Source: Cymbidium sinense
Lineage: Eukaryota > Streptophyta > Magnoliopsida > Asparagales > Orchidaceae
Assembly: GCA_021442155.1 (NCBI GenBank)
Contig: CM038214.1
Coordinates: 26,598,450-26,662,449 of the forward strand
Direction of reading: 5' to 3'
DNA length: 64,000 nt
Shown one piece after another: positions 49,735 through 61,702 of the stretch (within the stretch, counting starts at the first letter, position 1; each line of letters opens with the position of its first letter). A program made the position numbers and the translations under genes. The notes under the pieces were generated by a model. It ran no database searches, was not told the origin of the DNA, and saw nothing but the letters and a program-made list of their open reading frames with translations.

Positions 49735-51170
49735 ATTTAGAACCGCTTTACCATTCTCTTGGTGAGGCAAGGTTCATCTCATACTTAAGAAAATAAACTC
49801 TTTGTAAAAAAAAAATATACTTTCAAAAAGCACATCTCAAATTAAAATTCACATGACAAAAGATCTACATTTAAAGATAACCAAATCTCATGAACCAATA
49901 TCCATGATTGTTGCATGGAGGCACTTTTCAAAATTTAAAATCAAATAATTTTAAAATCCATTTTTGAAAAGCACATATTTCAAAATAATAATCTCCATTT
50001 AACACACTCAAGCTTGTTGAATGAAGATTTTCAAATAAGATTGTGACATAAAATTGCAATTTCATTTAGCACATACATATGCTAAGTTAGAATTTCTCTT
50101 TTCAAAAGCAACATCACACACAAATATCCCATCTTTGAAAATCAGAAAGAAAAATATAATTGATTTCCATTTAACATACCTAAATTTGTTAAATGGAGTC
50201 CCTCAAAATCACTAAAAATTAAACATATTTGAATTCCATTTGACATACCCAAATTTGTCAAATGAGAATTCACATTTTCAAAATCAAAAGCAAATTGGAT
50301 TCTACTTAACATACCCACATTTGCTAAGTAGAGTTTCCTTTTTAAAATCATAAATAAATCAAACACACTTGAACTCCATTTGACATACCCAAATTTATCA
50401 AATGAGAGTCCTACATTTTCAAAATTGAAAACAAATTGAACTATATTTAACATACCACATTTGTTAAATAGAAGTTCTCCTCTTTCAAAATAAAATAAAA
50501 CAAACTCATCAAACACTTGATCCCTACTTAACATGCCAAATTTATTAAAGCTTTCATTTTTCATAATCATATCAAAATACATCGAACACATTGGGCTTCA
50601 CTTAGCATACCTAAATTTGCTAAGGGTCTCATTTTTCAAAATTAAATCAAAATACATCGAACACATTGGGGTTCACTTACATACCTAATTTTTCTAAGTA
50701 AGGATCCCATTTTCAAATCAAATTCAACAAATCAAATGCATGACACACATCATCATAAATAACAAAAATTATTTCAAAAATTCTTTTCAAACATGCACTT
50801 GAATCTCATTTAGCATTCATAAATTTGCTAAGATTCCAAAATCAAATCCAAAATAAAGTTAATTGACCCTCCATTTAACATACCCGAATTTGTTAAATGA
50901 GGGTCCCAAACATAAAATCAAATTCAAATATGAGCACATGGAAGCATCAATTAAGTGCCTCTCCAAAACATTTGAACCTCATTCAACATACCCATATTTG
51001 TTGAATGTGGGTACTAAATTTAAATCAAATTCAAAGTCTCTTCTCCAAAAAAAAAAAACAAAATTCAAAATCTCTCTAAAATTTCAACCCCATTTAGCAT
51101 ACCTAAATTTGTTAAATGAGGGTTCCAATTCAACAATGAAATCAAGCTAACAATTCAAGTCAACAACATT
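49735..51170 (+). repeat. Distal gypsy LTR with hairpin array (second copy)
   Basis: Resumes LTR homology at a point equivalent to about 6290 (shared AAGGTTCATC and CAAAAGCAC blocks), then carries about 13 diverged hairpin units. Clear stems are 50166-50197 (11 bp perfect), 50231-50271 (9 bp, one-base bulge, then 6 bp), 50865-50905 (7 bp, one-base bulge, then 8 bp) and 50980-51007 (9 bp). The loop TACCCAAATT is well conserved. It leads into a second gypsy internal region. Confidence 0.8.
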
Positions 51171-52236
51171 CAAGCGAAGGTCTGATATGGTTCTCTTTCC
51201 AGTAATGCAAAGATTGTAGCCCTCATGACCATCAGTGGAGAGGATGTGGCAAACAAGAAGCCACATCTTTAGTTTGACCTATAGTATGATTCTGAGTTTC
51301 CCTAACCAAAGGAGAAAGACCATAAAAGTTCCGTCAAGAGCTAAGAATAAGATCAACAAGGATTTTTTAGTATGCCTTATCCATTCTAGATAAGTATGCC
51401 TCAAATGATTTGAATCATAATTTCTAAAAGAAGATAACTCTTAAAATGACAATCACAATAATAATCATAATCCATAAAATAGCAGTACCGATGTACTTGA
51501 TATCTTTAAGGATTCCAACTTGGGTAGAGATGCCCCCATTCTAAACTTTTGTGGTGTCACTATTGATAAAGAGTTTGAATCATCAGATCTAATAGAAGAA
51601 ATTTTGGGCACCATAAAAGAGTAGGTAGACATCAATTCTACCTTTCTTTCAGAAGATATCACAGTAGCCAATTATTGAAGTGGCAGGTTGCTACCACTTT
51701 GATCAACACCATAGGAAGAAGCAAACCAGTCATTGGAAATAATCAAATTCTATATCATTGTTAAGATACACCACAATCCAAAATAAGGGCATCAAACTAT
51801 TCTGAAGGTTAATCTTAAGGTCCTAAACTATCTTGGAAACTTACCCACTAAGCTAAAATAATGAGTGCACCCTCACCTTCTCTAAGAAGATAGAGAAGTT
51901 TTTGATTGGAACTTAACCTGATTCTTCCTTTCTCAGTTAGTGACCACCTCCTGAGGTCATACTCAATATAGAATATCCTATGGAAAGGAAAGACGAAAAT
52001 CCCCTCAGAGAACACAATATAAATAAAGTCTAAAAAAAAGTAGTGAAAGAAAAAAATGAAACAAAAAAAGAAAAGAAAGAAAAGGAAAAATGGAAAAAAA
52101 TAAATGTAAAAAAAAGAGAAGAAGAAAAAGAAAAGAAGAAAAAGGGAAAAAAGTAAAGAACCAATAATACCAATTGATTTGGAATCCAAAGGATAAATCA
52201 TGTGTATGAGGTGTAAATTTGATGAAAAGGAGAGAA

Positions 52237-52264
<28 letters not shown>
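52237..52264. repeat. (TA)n microsatellite
   Basis: 28 bases of alternating A and T within the degenerate gypsy interior. Confidence 0.9.
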
Positions 52265-52267
<3 letters not shown>

Positions 52268-52438
52268 AAATAAATTTTGAGTCTACTTTTGACAAGTCTT
52301 TGGAGTAGATAACGTAAAACAAAAGTTCTAAAGGACAATTCATGAATGATATGACTAGAAACTTAGTAGGTATCGAGCACATTGACTCCAATTTTACTAT
52401 CTCATGATACTATTATAGGATTGGAAGTTAAGGTTGCT

Positions 52439-52544
<106 letters not shown>

Positions 52545-53229
52545 GAGAAATCAAATTTCCACTTCATCTCTTTCTTCAAGCTCGAAAGAGGATTCAACAT
52601 TTGTAGAAAAACTTCAAATGAAGTAATTAAATCATCTTTTCCCAAGTCTACCAACTTTGCTTAAAGAATTTAGAAGACTTTCAAGTAGATGATACACTCC
52701 CTGATGTTGAGGAGAAAATTAGATCATCAACCAATGAGTTTTAAGGGATTAACCTCAGAACATAAAGGTAGTCCACCCACCCTCCCAACATCCATATATG
52801 ATAAGTTAGAACAAAAATTCCAATGACTTGGTAAGGTTACTTTTGTAATTTAAAGGCTGGTTTACCTAAGACCATAATGAAGTGCCCAATACATCTCTAA
52901 AGGTAGCAGTCTACAAACTCAAAATTGAACCTATTGTTATTCTTACTTTGCAAACTTTTGATGCAAACATTTGTGCGAAGAAGAAGATCTTTGAAGTCAA
53001 CCTTATTGAAGAAGAAAGATACTACCATGATTATCCAACATTATGCCTAGTCAAAAGGAAGGACATTCAAATCCGCACATACGTCGATTCTGAAGATTTC
53101 AATTATGCATGTCTTGAAGATGAATCCACATTACCTATTTCAAATTTGATAGCATACATAGCCTCTTTATATGTAGTCTTCTCATTTAAGGATGAGTCGA
53201 ATGATGCTAGAGGATGAGAGGTTGTTTAC

Positions 53230-53605
53230 ACTTACAATTTCCATTGAAATTTATCACTATAAGGTCATGCCTTTCTTTGGTCACTAAGATTAAAGAAAAA
53301 GGAAGACCATCTTTATGATCTAAGTAGTTCTCTTTGATTGGTTATGATACTACAGCTTGAAGTTGAATCCCCTAAAGTATACAAATAGGATGACTTTAGA
53401 AGAGTTTCTAAGGCTTGTAGTAAAGCATCATGGGATAACAAGGATTGATCTAAAAGAGATTAAAGTGACATTAGAGATGCATCCTCCAAGATTCTACTTA
53501 ATAGGAGAGAGATTTCAATTAACATTGAAAATAGATGGTTTAAACTCTTTCAAAGTTAGTCTATCTCAAAACTTTTCAAATCAAGATTCCACTTTTGATT
53601 GTTGA
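53230..53605 (+). pseudogene. Second gypsy copy, RT fragment lacking YIDD
   Basis: The frame at 53357-53605 starts KLNPLKYTN and continues GITRIDLKEIKVTLEMHPPR, matching the LGFIV...GIEIDPEKIKAI segment of the RT at 20770-20890. Just upstream (53240-53290) a PLKFITIRSCLSL-like stretch corresponds to the YYRVIPF block, then AAAGGAAGACCATCTTTATG matches 20708-20730. The bases between these, including the YIDD codons, are missing, so an internal deletion of roughly 100 bp removed the catalytic motif. Confidence 0.75.
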
Positions 53606-53720
53606 AAGGCCTACCTTGGTGCTTTGAAGGATGGAAAGTAGTTTAAACCACTATGGTAGGGGAGTGCCCGATGCTTCCAATCAATGGGCTGTATTTAAAG
53701 AAATATTATCCTTAAAATAA
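53606..53720 (+). pseudogene. Second gypsy copy, integrase C-terminus
   Basis: AAGGCCTACC, CGATGCTTCCAATCAATGGG and AAAGAAATATTA match the last ~100 bp of the integrase at 23230-23325. It directly follows the RT fragment, so both RNase H domains and most of the integrase are deleted. Confidence 0.8.
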
Positions 53721-55150
53721 TGTTTAAAAATAATTATTGTCAATAAAAATCCTATCTTTCCATTCATCAAATCCCTTCTTCATTGGAAGCATTATTTGCT
53801 TATTTGCGAATCCACCATGACTTGTTTAGGATAGGTGTAAGATAACCCAAGTGTCATCCTATCCTTCATCAACACAAACACAAACTACATATGATTCTCT
53901 GTTGTTATTAGGATAGGTGTAAGAGAACCCAAGAGGCATCATTTTTTGACTAGTACAACTAAGTTAGGTGTAAGAGAACTTGAGTGACATCCTTTCTTAG
54001 TGGAGTCATATTGCCTCTGTGGCATCATTTCATCCACTCTTTAATGTGTTTAAGGTAGGTGTAAGTAACACAAGAGGCATCCTATCCTACATTAACACAA
54101 CAAAAACACATGAACAAATACACATCTTTTATCTTGGGCAACTTTGATGTGGGATAAAGCCCCCCGCGGCCTTCACTCATTAGTTCCTCTATGTCGGTCT
54201 GATGTGTTACCCTGCTAGTGTGTCACCCCAGTGGTCCCTTGTTCAGGAGGATGTAAATCCACTACGCTTTCCTTCTTAACTTGATTGTTGCACACCGATG
54301 AGTGCCTTGTTCTCATGGTAGGTCTTACTGTGTGATCAGTGCCTTCTTCTTAAACTAGCCATCATGAACTGAGTTGGTTGAGTATATCTGACAAACCCAC
54401 ATACACATATTTTATCTCAAGCTACTTTGATGTGGGATAACACCCCATATGACACTCACTCATTAGCTGCTCTATGTCGGGATGATGTGCTACCCTGCTA
54501 GTGCATCATCATATTGGTCCCTTATTTAGGAGGATATCAGTCTACTATGCTTTCCTTCCTGACTTGACCAATAAACACTGACAAACACTGTGTTAGCATG
54601 GTAAGCCTTATGACATGGTCGGTAAGCTACCTTTATGTTGGCTTCATTTAAGAGGATATAAATCTACTATATGCTTTCTTCTTGGACTAGCCATCATGAA
54701 CTTGGTTGAGTAGAGGATTAGGGTAAGGCCCCCAGCAGCACCTTTCTTCTTGACTACTTCAAGTCTGAGTCCAGTCCTTCTTTGTGATTCCCTACTTAGT
54801 AGTCACTTTTAGGTTGGGTTTAACTAGTTATGCCAATAATGGGTCATCCCAGTGGTTGTTCCTCGCTTCAAAAGATATAAGTCTGCTACGCTTTCTTCCT
54901 AAGTACAGCCATTGCACACTGACGGGCAGCCCTAGGTCAAATGGCACATGTCAAGCTGATGATAGACTATCATGACAATCAGTTCAATTTTATGGAGATA
55001 TAAGTCTACATGCCTTCTTCCTAGACTAATTGTTGCACACCACGAGAACCTTAGGTTGGTTGGTGTTCTCTATACTGACAATGACCCACCCAGTAGATAC
55101 ACCGCTCATAGTAAATGTAAGTCTACTACGCTTTCTCCTTGAGTTCGTTA
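53721..55150 (+). repeat. Second gypsy copy, 3' region (left of copia)
   Basis: Homologous to 23340-25000: AATAATTATT, AGGTGTAAGAG repeats, GCTTTCTTC modules and CACACCGA-type blocks. Interrupted at TTTCTCCTTGAGTT by the copia element, and resumes at 63817. Confidence 0.85.
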
Positions 55151-57279
55151 TGTTCGCTTAATTAGCCTCATGTTCAATTCATTTAATTTTGATGATAACA
55201 AACAAATGCTTGGATGTTCTAATGAATATTTTTATGTATTTCAGATATATCAATTGCTAATTACATATCCAATACATCTCATAATATGTTTGAGGAAATT
55301 GCAAGAGTAGAAGAATGAAAAGGATAATGTGAAGCTCAAGATACAATATTTTGGGTTATATGACTATTCATATGAGTTCATTGGCATGAATCAATTTGCT
55401 CAAACTTAACATATTATTTTAATGAGGTTAATTTATATAAATCTCTATGTAATTAACAATCAATTATATGTTTCATACATAGCATTAAAATTGTCAAAGT
55501 AATAAATGACAAAAACTATTAAGTATAATTATTTTATTTATTTAATATAAATAAGTATTTTAATTTAATTTGCTGGTTATAAGATAACTAACATACTTAT
55601 TATTATATATAAATTATATCATAATTTTTAAATGTCACATGTCAAAATTAACAAAAATATATAAAATTTTGTATTTTAGCCAAAGTCATTTTCTAATCAA
55701 AGAATTCATATATGATTTTATCTCCAATGGATTCCTTGGATTTTTTTCCTTTAATTTAATAGGTTACATGGCCCACTTTTGATTAAAATTGAATTTATTA
55801 TGATTTTCTAAACATTAATTGATTTTTATAATGAATGCATGCTACATGCTTTGAATATATTAAGAGCCATAATTGATTACTTTTGACTTACCCATGTGAA
55901 TAGCCAACTTTTGGCTGCTAAATTTAATATTTATTTAATATAAATTATATTTTTATTGAATATTAAATTATTAGATGATAACATGAGGTTTGCATGATAT
56001 ATTTTTAAAATATGATCTTCTTGCCTATAAATAGCCCTCATTCTCTTCATGAAAGTATTCCTCATTCAAAATTCAAAATTCCTCTAGCAAAATCTAAGAG
56101 AAAATTTCTTAGATTTTCCTTCCAAGTGTTCTCCAAATATTGCAAGATCAAATCCTTGGTTTGGAAGCTTCAACATCTTCAACTAAGCAAGCCTTCATAA
56201 ATTACTTGAGTTTGTTTTCTTGATTTTAATCTTCTTTAGTTGTTCATGTTATTTTCACCATATATTTATTCTTTCCAATTTATACCTTTTGGTGGATTAG
56301 TCTTTGGACATTATTTTACACATCAAAGTTTCTCAATCATTTTTTTATGATAAACTCTTGTGATAGTTTGTAGGAACTATTTCAACTTGCTGAAAATTTT
56401 AACTTCCTACAAATTTATTTTGGTTTCTTGAAATATTTCTTCATTAGTCTTATTTTGAAAGATCATTTATTCTTAGATCTATTTTATAAGTATATTTTTA
56501 AGCATTTCAAAATAAATTATTGTGCTAGAATTATTTTTATATTTACTAGATCTCTCTTTTTAATTAAAAGCTTACTAGCATACTTAGATCTATCATATAC
56601 TCATTTTATTTAAGTACTTTGTGATCATTAGCATTAATTGAAATAATCTTTTTGGAAAAATAAAATAAATTATTCCTTGCTGAAATTTATTTTATTGTGT
56701 AAAAGAATATTGTGAAATTATTTTGAAATCATTTTTAAACATCTTAGTAAGATCACTTTAAGATATTTATTTTAATATTAAGTGAGCATATTATCTTGCC
56801 AAAATTTTTAAGTTGTAAGTAATCATTTATAAGTTGTGAGATCATTGGATAGCTTGTTATATTTGTGATAGATTTATTTTATCAAAATTTATTATTTTGT
56901 ATTTTTCTTTTTGTGCTGTAAAATTTATTTTGGGGTAGTACTCGCTCCTTTCTAGGAGAGTACATATTATTGTAGGGGTTGTACTCACCTCGTTATAGGA
57001 GAGTACTATTTATAAGCTATTTTTGCATTTAGTGGATTCTTAGCCAGGGGTGGCTAGGCGTGGACGTAGGCCAGTTTTGGGGTTTGGCCGAACCACGTAA
57101 AAATTGTGTGCCTATTGTCTCTCTTTACTTTACTGCCCTTTTATTTTTGCTGCATTAAGAATTGTATCCTATCATTATAAAATCAAAAATTAATTTTCTA
57201 CAAAAAATTAAAATTTAAGATTTAAGTTTTAAAATTTTCAATATCACCCAATTCCTCTTGGGTGCTATAGTGACTCACA
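55151..57279 (+). repeat. Copia 5' LTR
   Basis: 2129 bp starting TGTTCGCTTAATTAG and ending GTGACTCACA (TG...CA). It is collinear with 61703-63816. The first 100 bases show about seven differences and later stretches fewer. It carries a TATA box at 56026-56034. Confidence 0.95.
56026..56034 (+). promoter_or_regulatory. TATA box of copia 5' LTR
   Basis: TATAAATAG preceded by GCC, within a non-coding LTR. The identical motif is at 62578-62586 in the 3' LTR. Its preservation in both copies and position fit the element's own RNA polymerase II promoter. Confidence 0.75.
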
Positions 57280-57281
57280 AT

Positions 57282-57295
57282 TGGTATCAGAGCCT
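57282..57295 (+). promoter_or_regulatory. Copia primer binding site
   Basis: TGGTATCAGAGCCT lies two bases after the LTR end. TGGTATCAGAGC is the standard complement to the 3' end of plant initiator Met-tRNA, used to prime minus-strand DNA. Confidence 0.95.
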
Positions 57296-57339
57296 AGGCT
57301 CTTTTATTGGCTTAACTTCCAAGAGTAGATCTTTTCACT

Positions 57340-58367
57340 ATGGCATAGGGTTTCCCAAAGGGTTCACTACCAGAGGGACAATCCACTCGTAGACCTCCAC
57401 TTTTAGATAGACCATTATATTAAAAAATAGAATTAGTACATTTTTAAGAGGTCAAGATGCACGCTTGTGGTATATGTTGACACATCAATATCATACACCC
57501 ACAGTAGAAGTAAATGGAATTAAAGTGGAAAAACCTTTTGAAGAATGGTTTGTAGCTGAAAGAGAACTTGATGAATTAAATGCTAGGGCTTGTAATACTT
57601 TACATTGTTTTACACCGATGATTACATGAAAATTTCTATGTTAAGTACAACAAAAGAAATATTGGATAAACTCATTATAACTTATGAAGGAACTAGAAGT
57701 TAAAGATGCTCACATAAATAGACTTGTTAATGAATATGAGTTATTTTATGTCTCCTTCTGAATCTATTTCTGATATGTATACTAGATTCATGAAAATAAT
57801 TAATACATTGCATTCTCTTGGAAAACCATATAGGAATCAAGACTTAGTCTATAAGATTCTTAGATGTCTTAAAGAATGGGAAGCAAAGTAACATTAGTGA
57901 AGCTAAGGATTTATCTTCTTTTCCACTTGATCAACTTTTGGGTTCTTTGATAGCACATGAGTGTTATTGCTCAAAGAGATAAGATGGATAACTCAACAAA
58001 AAGGGAGAAGGACAAAGGAAAAGCCATTGCATTACAAGTTGATGACAGTGCTGAGCATAACACCTCAAGCTCATATGGTGATAGTGATGAGGTGGTCATG
58101 CTATCCAAAAGGCTTAGGAACTTGCTAAGGAAGAAGAATCAAAGGTATACAAATTCTAAAAACTATAAATTTCAAACTAAAAAAATTCCTACAGGTGAGG
58201 GGATCATTTTCTACCATTGTAAAAAGCATGGACACATAAGAGGTGATTGTCCAGAACTTGCTGAATCAAAGAAGAAAGAGATTGATGTGAAAAGAAGAAA
58301 AAATATGAAGGAGAAAAGTACCATAAGAAGAAGAAGACTATTTATGGGCCAATCCAAATTCAAATGA
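57340..58367 (+). pseudogene. Copia gag
   Basis: Start ATG at 57340 reads MA-stop-GFPKGSLPEGQSTR, like the Sirevirus gag start (CAG to TAG inferred at codon 3). Other frames then give KVEKPFEEWFVAEREL and SDMYTRFMKIINTLHSLGKP, the core gag block of copia elements. The open frame 57957-58367 has a Lys-rich middle and a zinc knuckle near 58210-58250 reading FYHCKKHGHIRGDC. This is CX2CX4HX4C with the first Cys replaced by Phe. Gag would form the particle. At least three frame breaks are present. Confidence 0.88.
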
Positions 58368-59690
58368 ATCAAGTACTTGCTCATCCGATGAAGAGGTCGA
58401 CATATGTCTTATGGCAAATGGAGAATCTGACTTAGATTCTCAAGAGGAATGCCTTCAAAGCAAAATCAAAGAAGGCTTGTGGTACTTGGACAGTGGATGT
58501 TCAAGACATATGACCGGAGATAAAGATAAATTCACAACTTTAGAATCAAGTGATGGAGGATTTGTTACATATGGAGATAATGCAAAGGGAAAGATGATTG
58601 GCATTGGTTCTATTTGTAAGAATTCTATCACTTTAGATAAAGTTTTTCTAGTAGAAAGATTAAAACATAATTTAATTTCTATTAGTCAATTATGTGATAA
58701 AGGTTTGAATGTAGTATTCCATGCATCATATTGCATTATAAAAAGTAATGAAAATGTTTTGTTAGTAGGAAAAAGATATAAAATTATTTATGTCATTGAT
58801 TTAGATAGCTTTCATGATGTGAATTTGAATTTACTTTGTTTTAAAGGCACTCATGATGATATATGGTTATGGCATAGGAGACTATGTCATATTAACATGC
58901 ACACACTTAATAAAATTGCCAAACTTGATTTAGTAGTTGGATTGCCTAAATTAAATTTTCATTCAAACTATGTTTGTGATGCATGTATTCATGGTAAGAA
59001 TTCTAGAAGCTCATTTAAAAGTAAAAATATTGTTTCTACTTCTAGACCTCTAGAATTATTGCACATGGATTTATTCGGTCCTATTAGCACCACTAGCTTA
59101 GGTGGAAAAATTATGGTTTTGTGATTGTTGATGATTTCTCTAGATATACTTGGGTTTTATTTGTAACTTACAAGGATGATATTTTTGGTGAGTTTAGAAA
59201 GTTTTCTAAATATATTCAAAGAGAACAAGGCCTTTTGATTAATATGGTTCAAACTGATCATGGTGGCAAATTTGAAAATAAATTATTTGAGGATTACTGT
59301 GATGAACATGGGATTAGACATAATTTTTTTGCACTTAGAACTCCCCAACAAAATGGAGTAGTAGAGAGAAAAAATAGAATATTAATTGAATTAAGTAGAT
59401 CTATGCTTGATGAGTATAAATTGCCAAAATATTTTGGTAAGCGAAAATACTACATGTTATGTGATGAATTGGATCTATTTTAGATCAATTTTAAAGAAGA
59501 CACCCTATGAATTATTTTTTGGAAAGAAGCCTAAGATTGAACACTTTCATGTATTTGGATGTAAATGCTTTATTTTGAATAATGGAAAAGATCATTTAGG
59601 TAAGTTTGATTGCAAATTAGATGATGGTATTTTCTTAGGATACTCTCTTTCTAGTAGAGCTTATAGAGTTTACAATAAAATAAAATGATT
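58368..59690 (+). pseudogene. Copia protease and integrase
   Basis: The frame at 58411-59124 has WYLDSGCSRHMTG (protease DSG at 58489-58497), then the pre-integrase zinc region WLWHRRLCH...CDACIHGKNSR (HHCC) and LLHMDLFGPIST (first catalytic Asp). A one-base loss near 59115 moves the reading to the frame at 59121-59483, with VDDFSRYTWVLF, VQTDHGGKFEN (second Asp) and RTPQQNGVVERKNR (Glu). A second shift near 59440 restores the first frame with KKTPYELFFGKKP and HVFGCKCF. The D-D-E residues are all present. The two shifts nearly compensate. Confidence 0.93.
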
Positions 59691-60930
59691 GTAGAAGAAT
59701 CAATACATGTTATTTTTTGATGAAAATTTGATTGATCCTATTAGAAATGAAGTGATTGATGAAGAGAATGATAACTTTAAGAAAATATCTTTAGAAGATA
59801 ATATGGATGATTCATTGCCTAAAGAATGGAAATATAATAAAAATCATCCAAAGGTACTAATTATAGGAGATCCTTCAAAAGGAGTTATGACTAGAAGACA
59901 TATTAGAGAAGTTGTAGATCATTCAACATTTTTATCTGAGGTTGAACCTAAAAATTTAGAAGAAGCATTAAATGATAATTTTTGGATTATTGCTATGGAA
60001 GAGGAGTTGAATCAATTTGTAAGAAATGATGTTTGGGAATTAGTCCCAAGACCCCAAGATCAAAATGTCATTGGAACAAAATGGATCTTTAGGAATAAGC
60101 TAGATGATTCAGGTTGTATTGTTAGAAATAAAGCTAGGTTAGTTGCACAAGGGTACACACAAGTTGAAGGTATAGATTTTGAAGAATCTTTTGCACAGTA
60201 AAAGACTAGAAGCTATCAGGTTACTCATTGCTTATGCTTGTTTAGAAATTTTAAACTTTTTCAAATGGATGTTAAAAGTGCATTTTTGAATGGATTTATT
60301 GACCAAAATGTATTTGTAGAGCAACCACCTGGATTTGATAGCCTTGATTTTCCAAATCATGTGTATAAATTAAAGAAAGCCTTATATGGTTTAAAATAGG
60401 CTCGCTTGGTATGATAGGTTAAGTAACTTTTGATAGATCATGGATTTAGAAAGGGTAGAGTAGATACCACCTTATTCCTTAAGAGCATAGATGATGATTT
60501 GATTGTGGTACAAGTGTATGTAGATGATATATTATTTGGAAGTACAAATGAATCTTTATGCCATGAGTTCTCATCTTTGATGTATAAAGAGTTTGAAATG
60601 AGTATGATGGGAGAACTTAATTTTTTCTTAGGTCTTCAAGTGAAGCAACAAGAAAATGGCACATTCATATGTCAAACTAAGTATACAAATGAATTGCTTG
60701 AGAGGTTTGACATGAAAAGAATTAAATCTAGTAAAACTCCTATAAGCCCATCTATAAAATTGGATTTAGATGAATTAGGAAAATCTATTGATCAAAAACT
60801 TAATAGGAGTATGATAGGTTCACTTTTATACCTTGCTACTAGTAAACCTGATATTATGTTTGTTGTTTGTTTGTGTGCTCATTTTCAACCAAAGAATCTC
60901 ATTTAATAGCCAAGCATATCTTTCGATATT
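59691..60930 (+). pseudogene. Copia reverse transcriptase
   Basis: The frame at 59707-60201 covers NFWIIAMEEELNQF, NDVWELVPRP, GTKWIFRNKLDDSG and RNKARLVAQGYTQVEGIDFE. A stop or shift after FAQ breaks it. Residues 60250-60400 read LFQMDVKSAFLNGFIDQNVF (catalytic Asp) and KLKKALYGLK. The frame at 60430-60906 covers GFRKGRVDTTLF, QVYVDDILFGST (YVDD codons 60517-60528) and FLGLQVKQQENG. Both catalytic Asp clusters persist. The expected QAPRAWYDRL segment is shifted near 60400. Confidence 0.93.
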
Positions 60931-61443
60931 TTATAGGCACACTAGGTTAGGTTTATGGTATCCTAAAAGTCTTTATCATGTGATTTGGTTGCTTGCTGAT
61001 TTTGCAGGATGCAAAGTAGATAGAAAAGCACATCGGCACATTTGATTTTAGGATCATCACTTGTGTCTTGGTCATCTAGGAAACAAAATTATGTAGCTTT
61101 ATCCACTGCTACACTGAGGCTGAGTACATAGCTGATAGTTGTGTTGCTCGTCCTTTGGTTAAAGCAACAATTAGAAGATTTTGGTATTAAGCAAGATCAC
61201 ATTCTAGTTCAGTGTGACAATAGTAGTGCAATTAGTTTGACTAAAAATCCTATCTAGCACTCTCGAACCAAGCATATAGAAATTAGGCATCATTTTATTA
61301 GGGATCATGTTTTTGAAAGGTGATGTTAATATTAATTTTATTAGCACCGATTTACAGATTGCAGATATTTTTACAAAACCCTTACCAGAAGAACGTTTTT
61401 GTACTTTAAGACACATGCTTGGAATGTTAGATCCTAATATTTA
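60931..61443 (+). pseudogene. Copia RNase H
   Basis: The region reads VALSTA at about 61095, where the expected EAEY follows only after an extra TACAC (a five-base insertion that breaks the frame). Further on it reads SRTKHIEIRHHFIRDHV and ISTDLQIADIFTKPLPEERF and ends LGMLDPNI with a stop at 61441-61443. The ADIFTKPL signature closes nearly all copia Pol proteins. Inactive through several shifts. Confidence 0.88.
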
Positions 61444-61702
61444 AAATTGTATGTCGTTTGTTCTAACATTTTGATATTGTCAAAAGGGGGAGAAGAGTAA
61501 AATGTTGGTTGGTATTAAGTAAAATGTTGGTTAGTATTAAGTCGATTTCATGCATACATTTAGGGGGAGCAACATTATTCATCTCTTATGCATAAATTTT
61601 GTTTAAGAGAATTCTTTTCAAAAACTATGATGAAAGGTCAATTTGCACCTCCATCAAAATCAATACTCAACATTAGTTTGTCATCATCAAAAAGGGGCAG
61701 AT
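61444..61702 (+). promoter_or_regulatory. Copia 3' spacer with polypurine tract and PPT-like motifs
   Basis: The terminal PPT AAAAAGGGGCAGAT (61689-61702) directly precedes the 3' LTR. Two similar motifs lie upstream: AAAAGGGGGAGAAGAG near 61482-61497 and AGGGGGAG near 61562. A 22-bp unit (GTAAAATGTTGGTT...) is tandemly duplicated at 61497-61518 and 61519-61540. Sireviruses are known for repeated PPT-like motifs here. No envelope-like frame was seen. Confidence 0.8.

Noticed and set aside
56012..56613. 61-62-codon frames in the copia 5' LTR
   Set aside because: Within the non-coding LTR leader just after the TATA box, with no domain and similar chance frames expected in AT-rich DNA.
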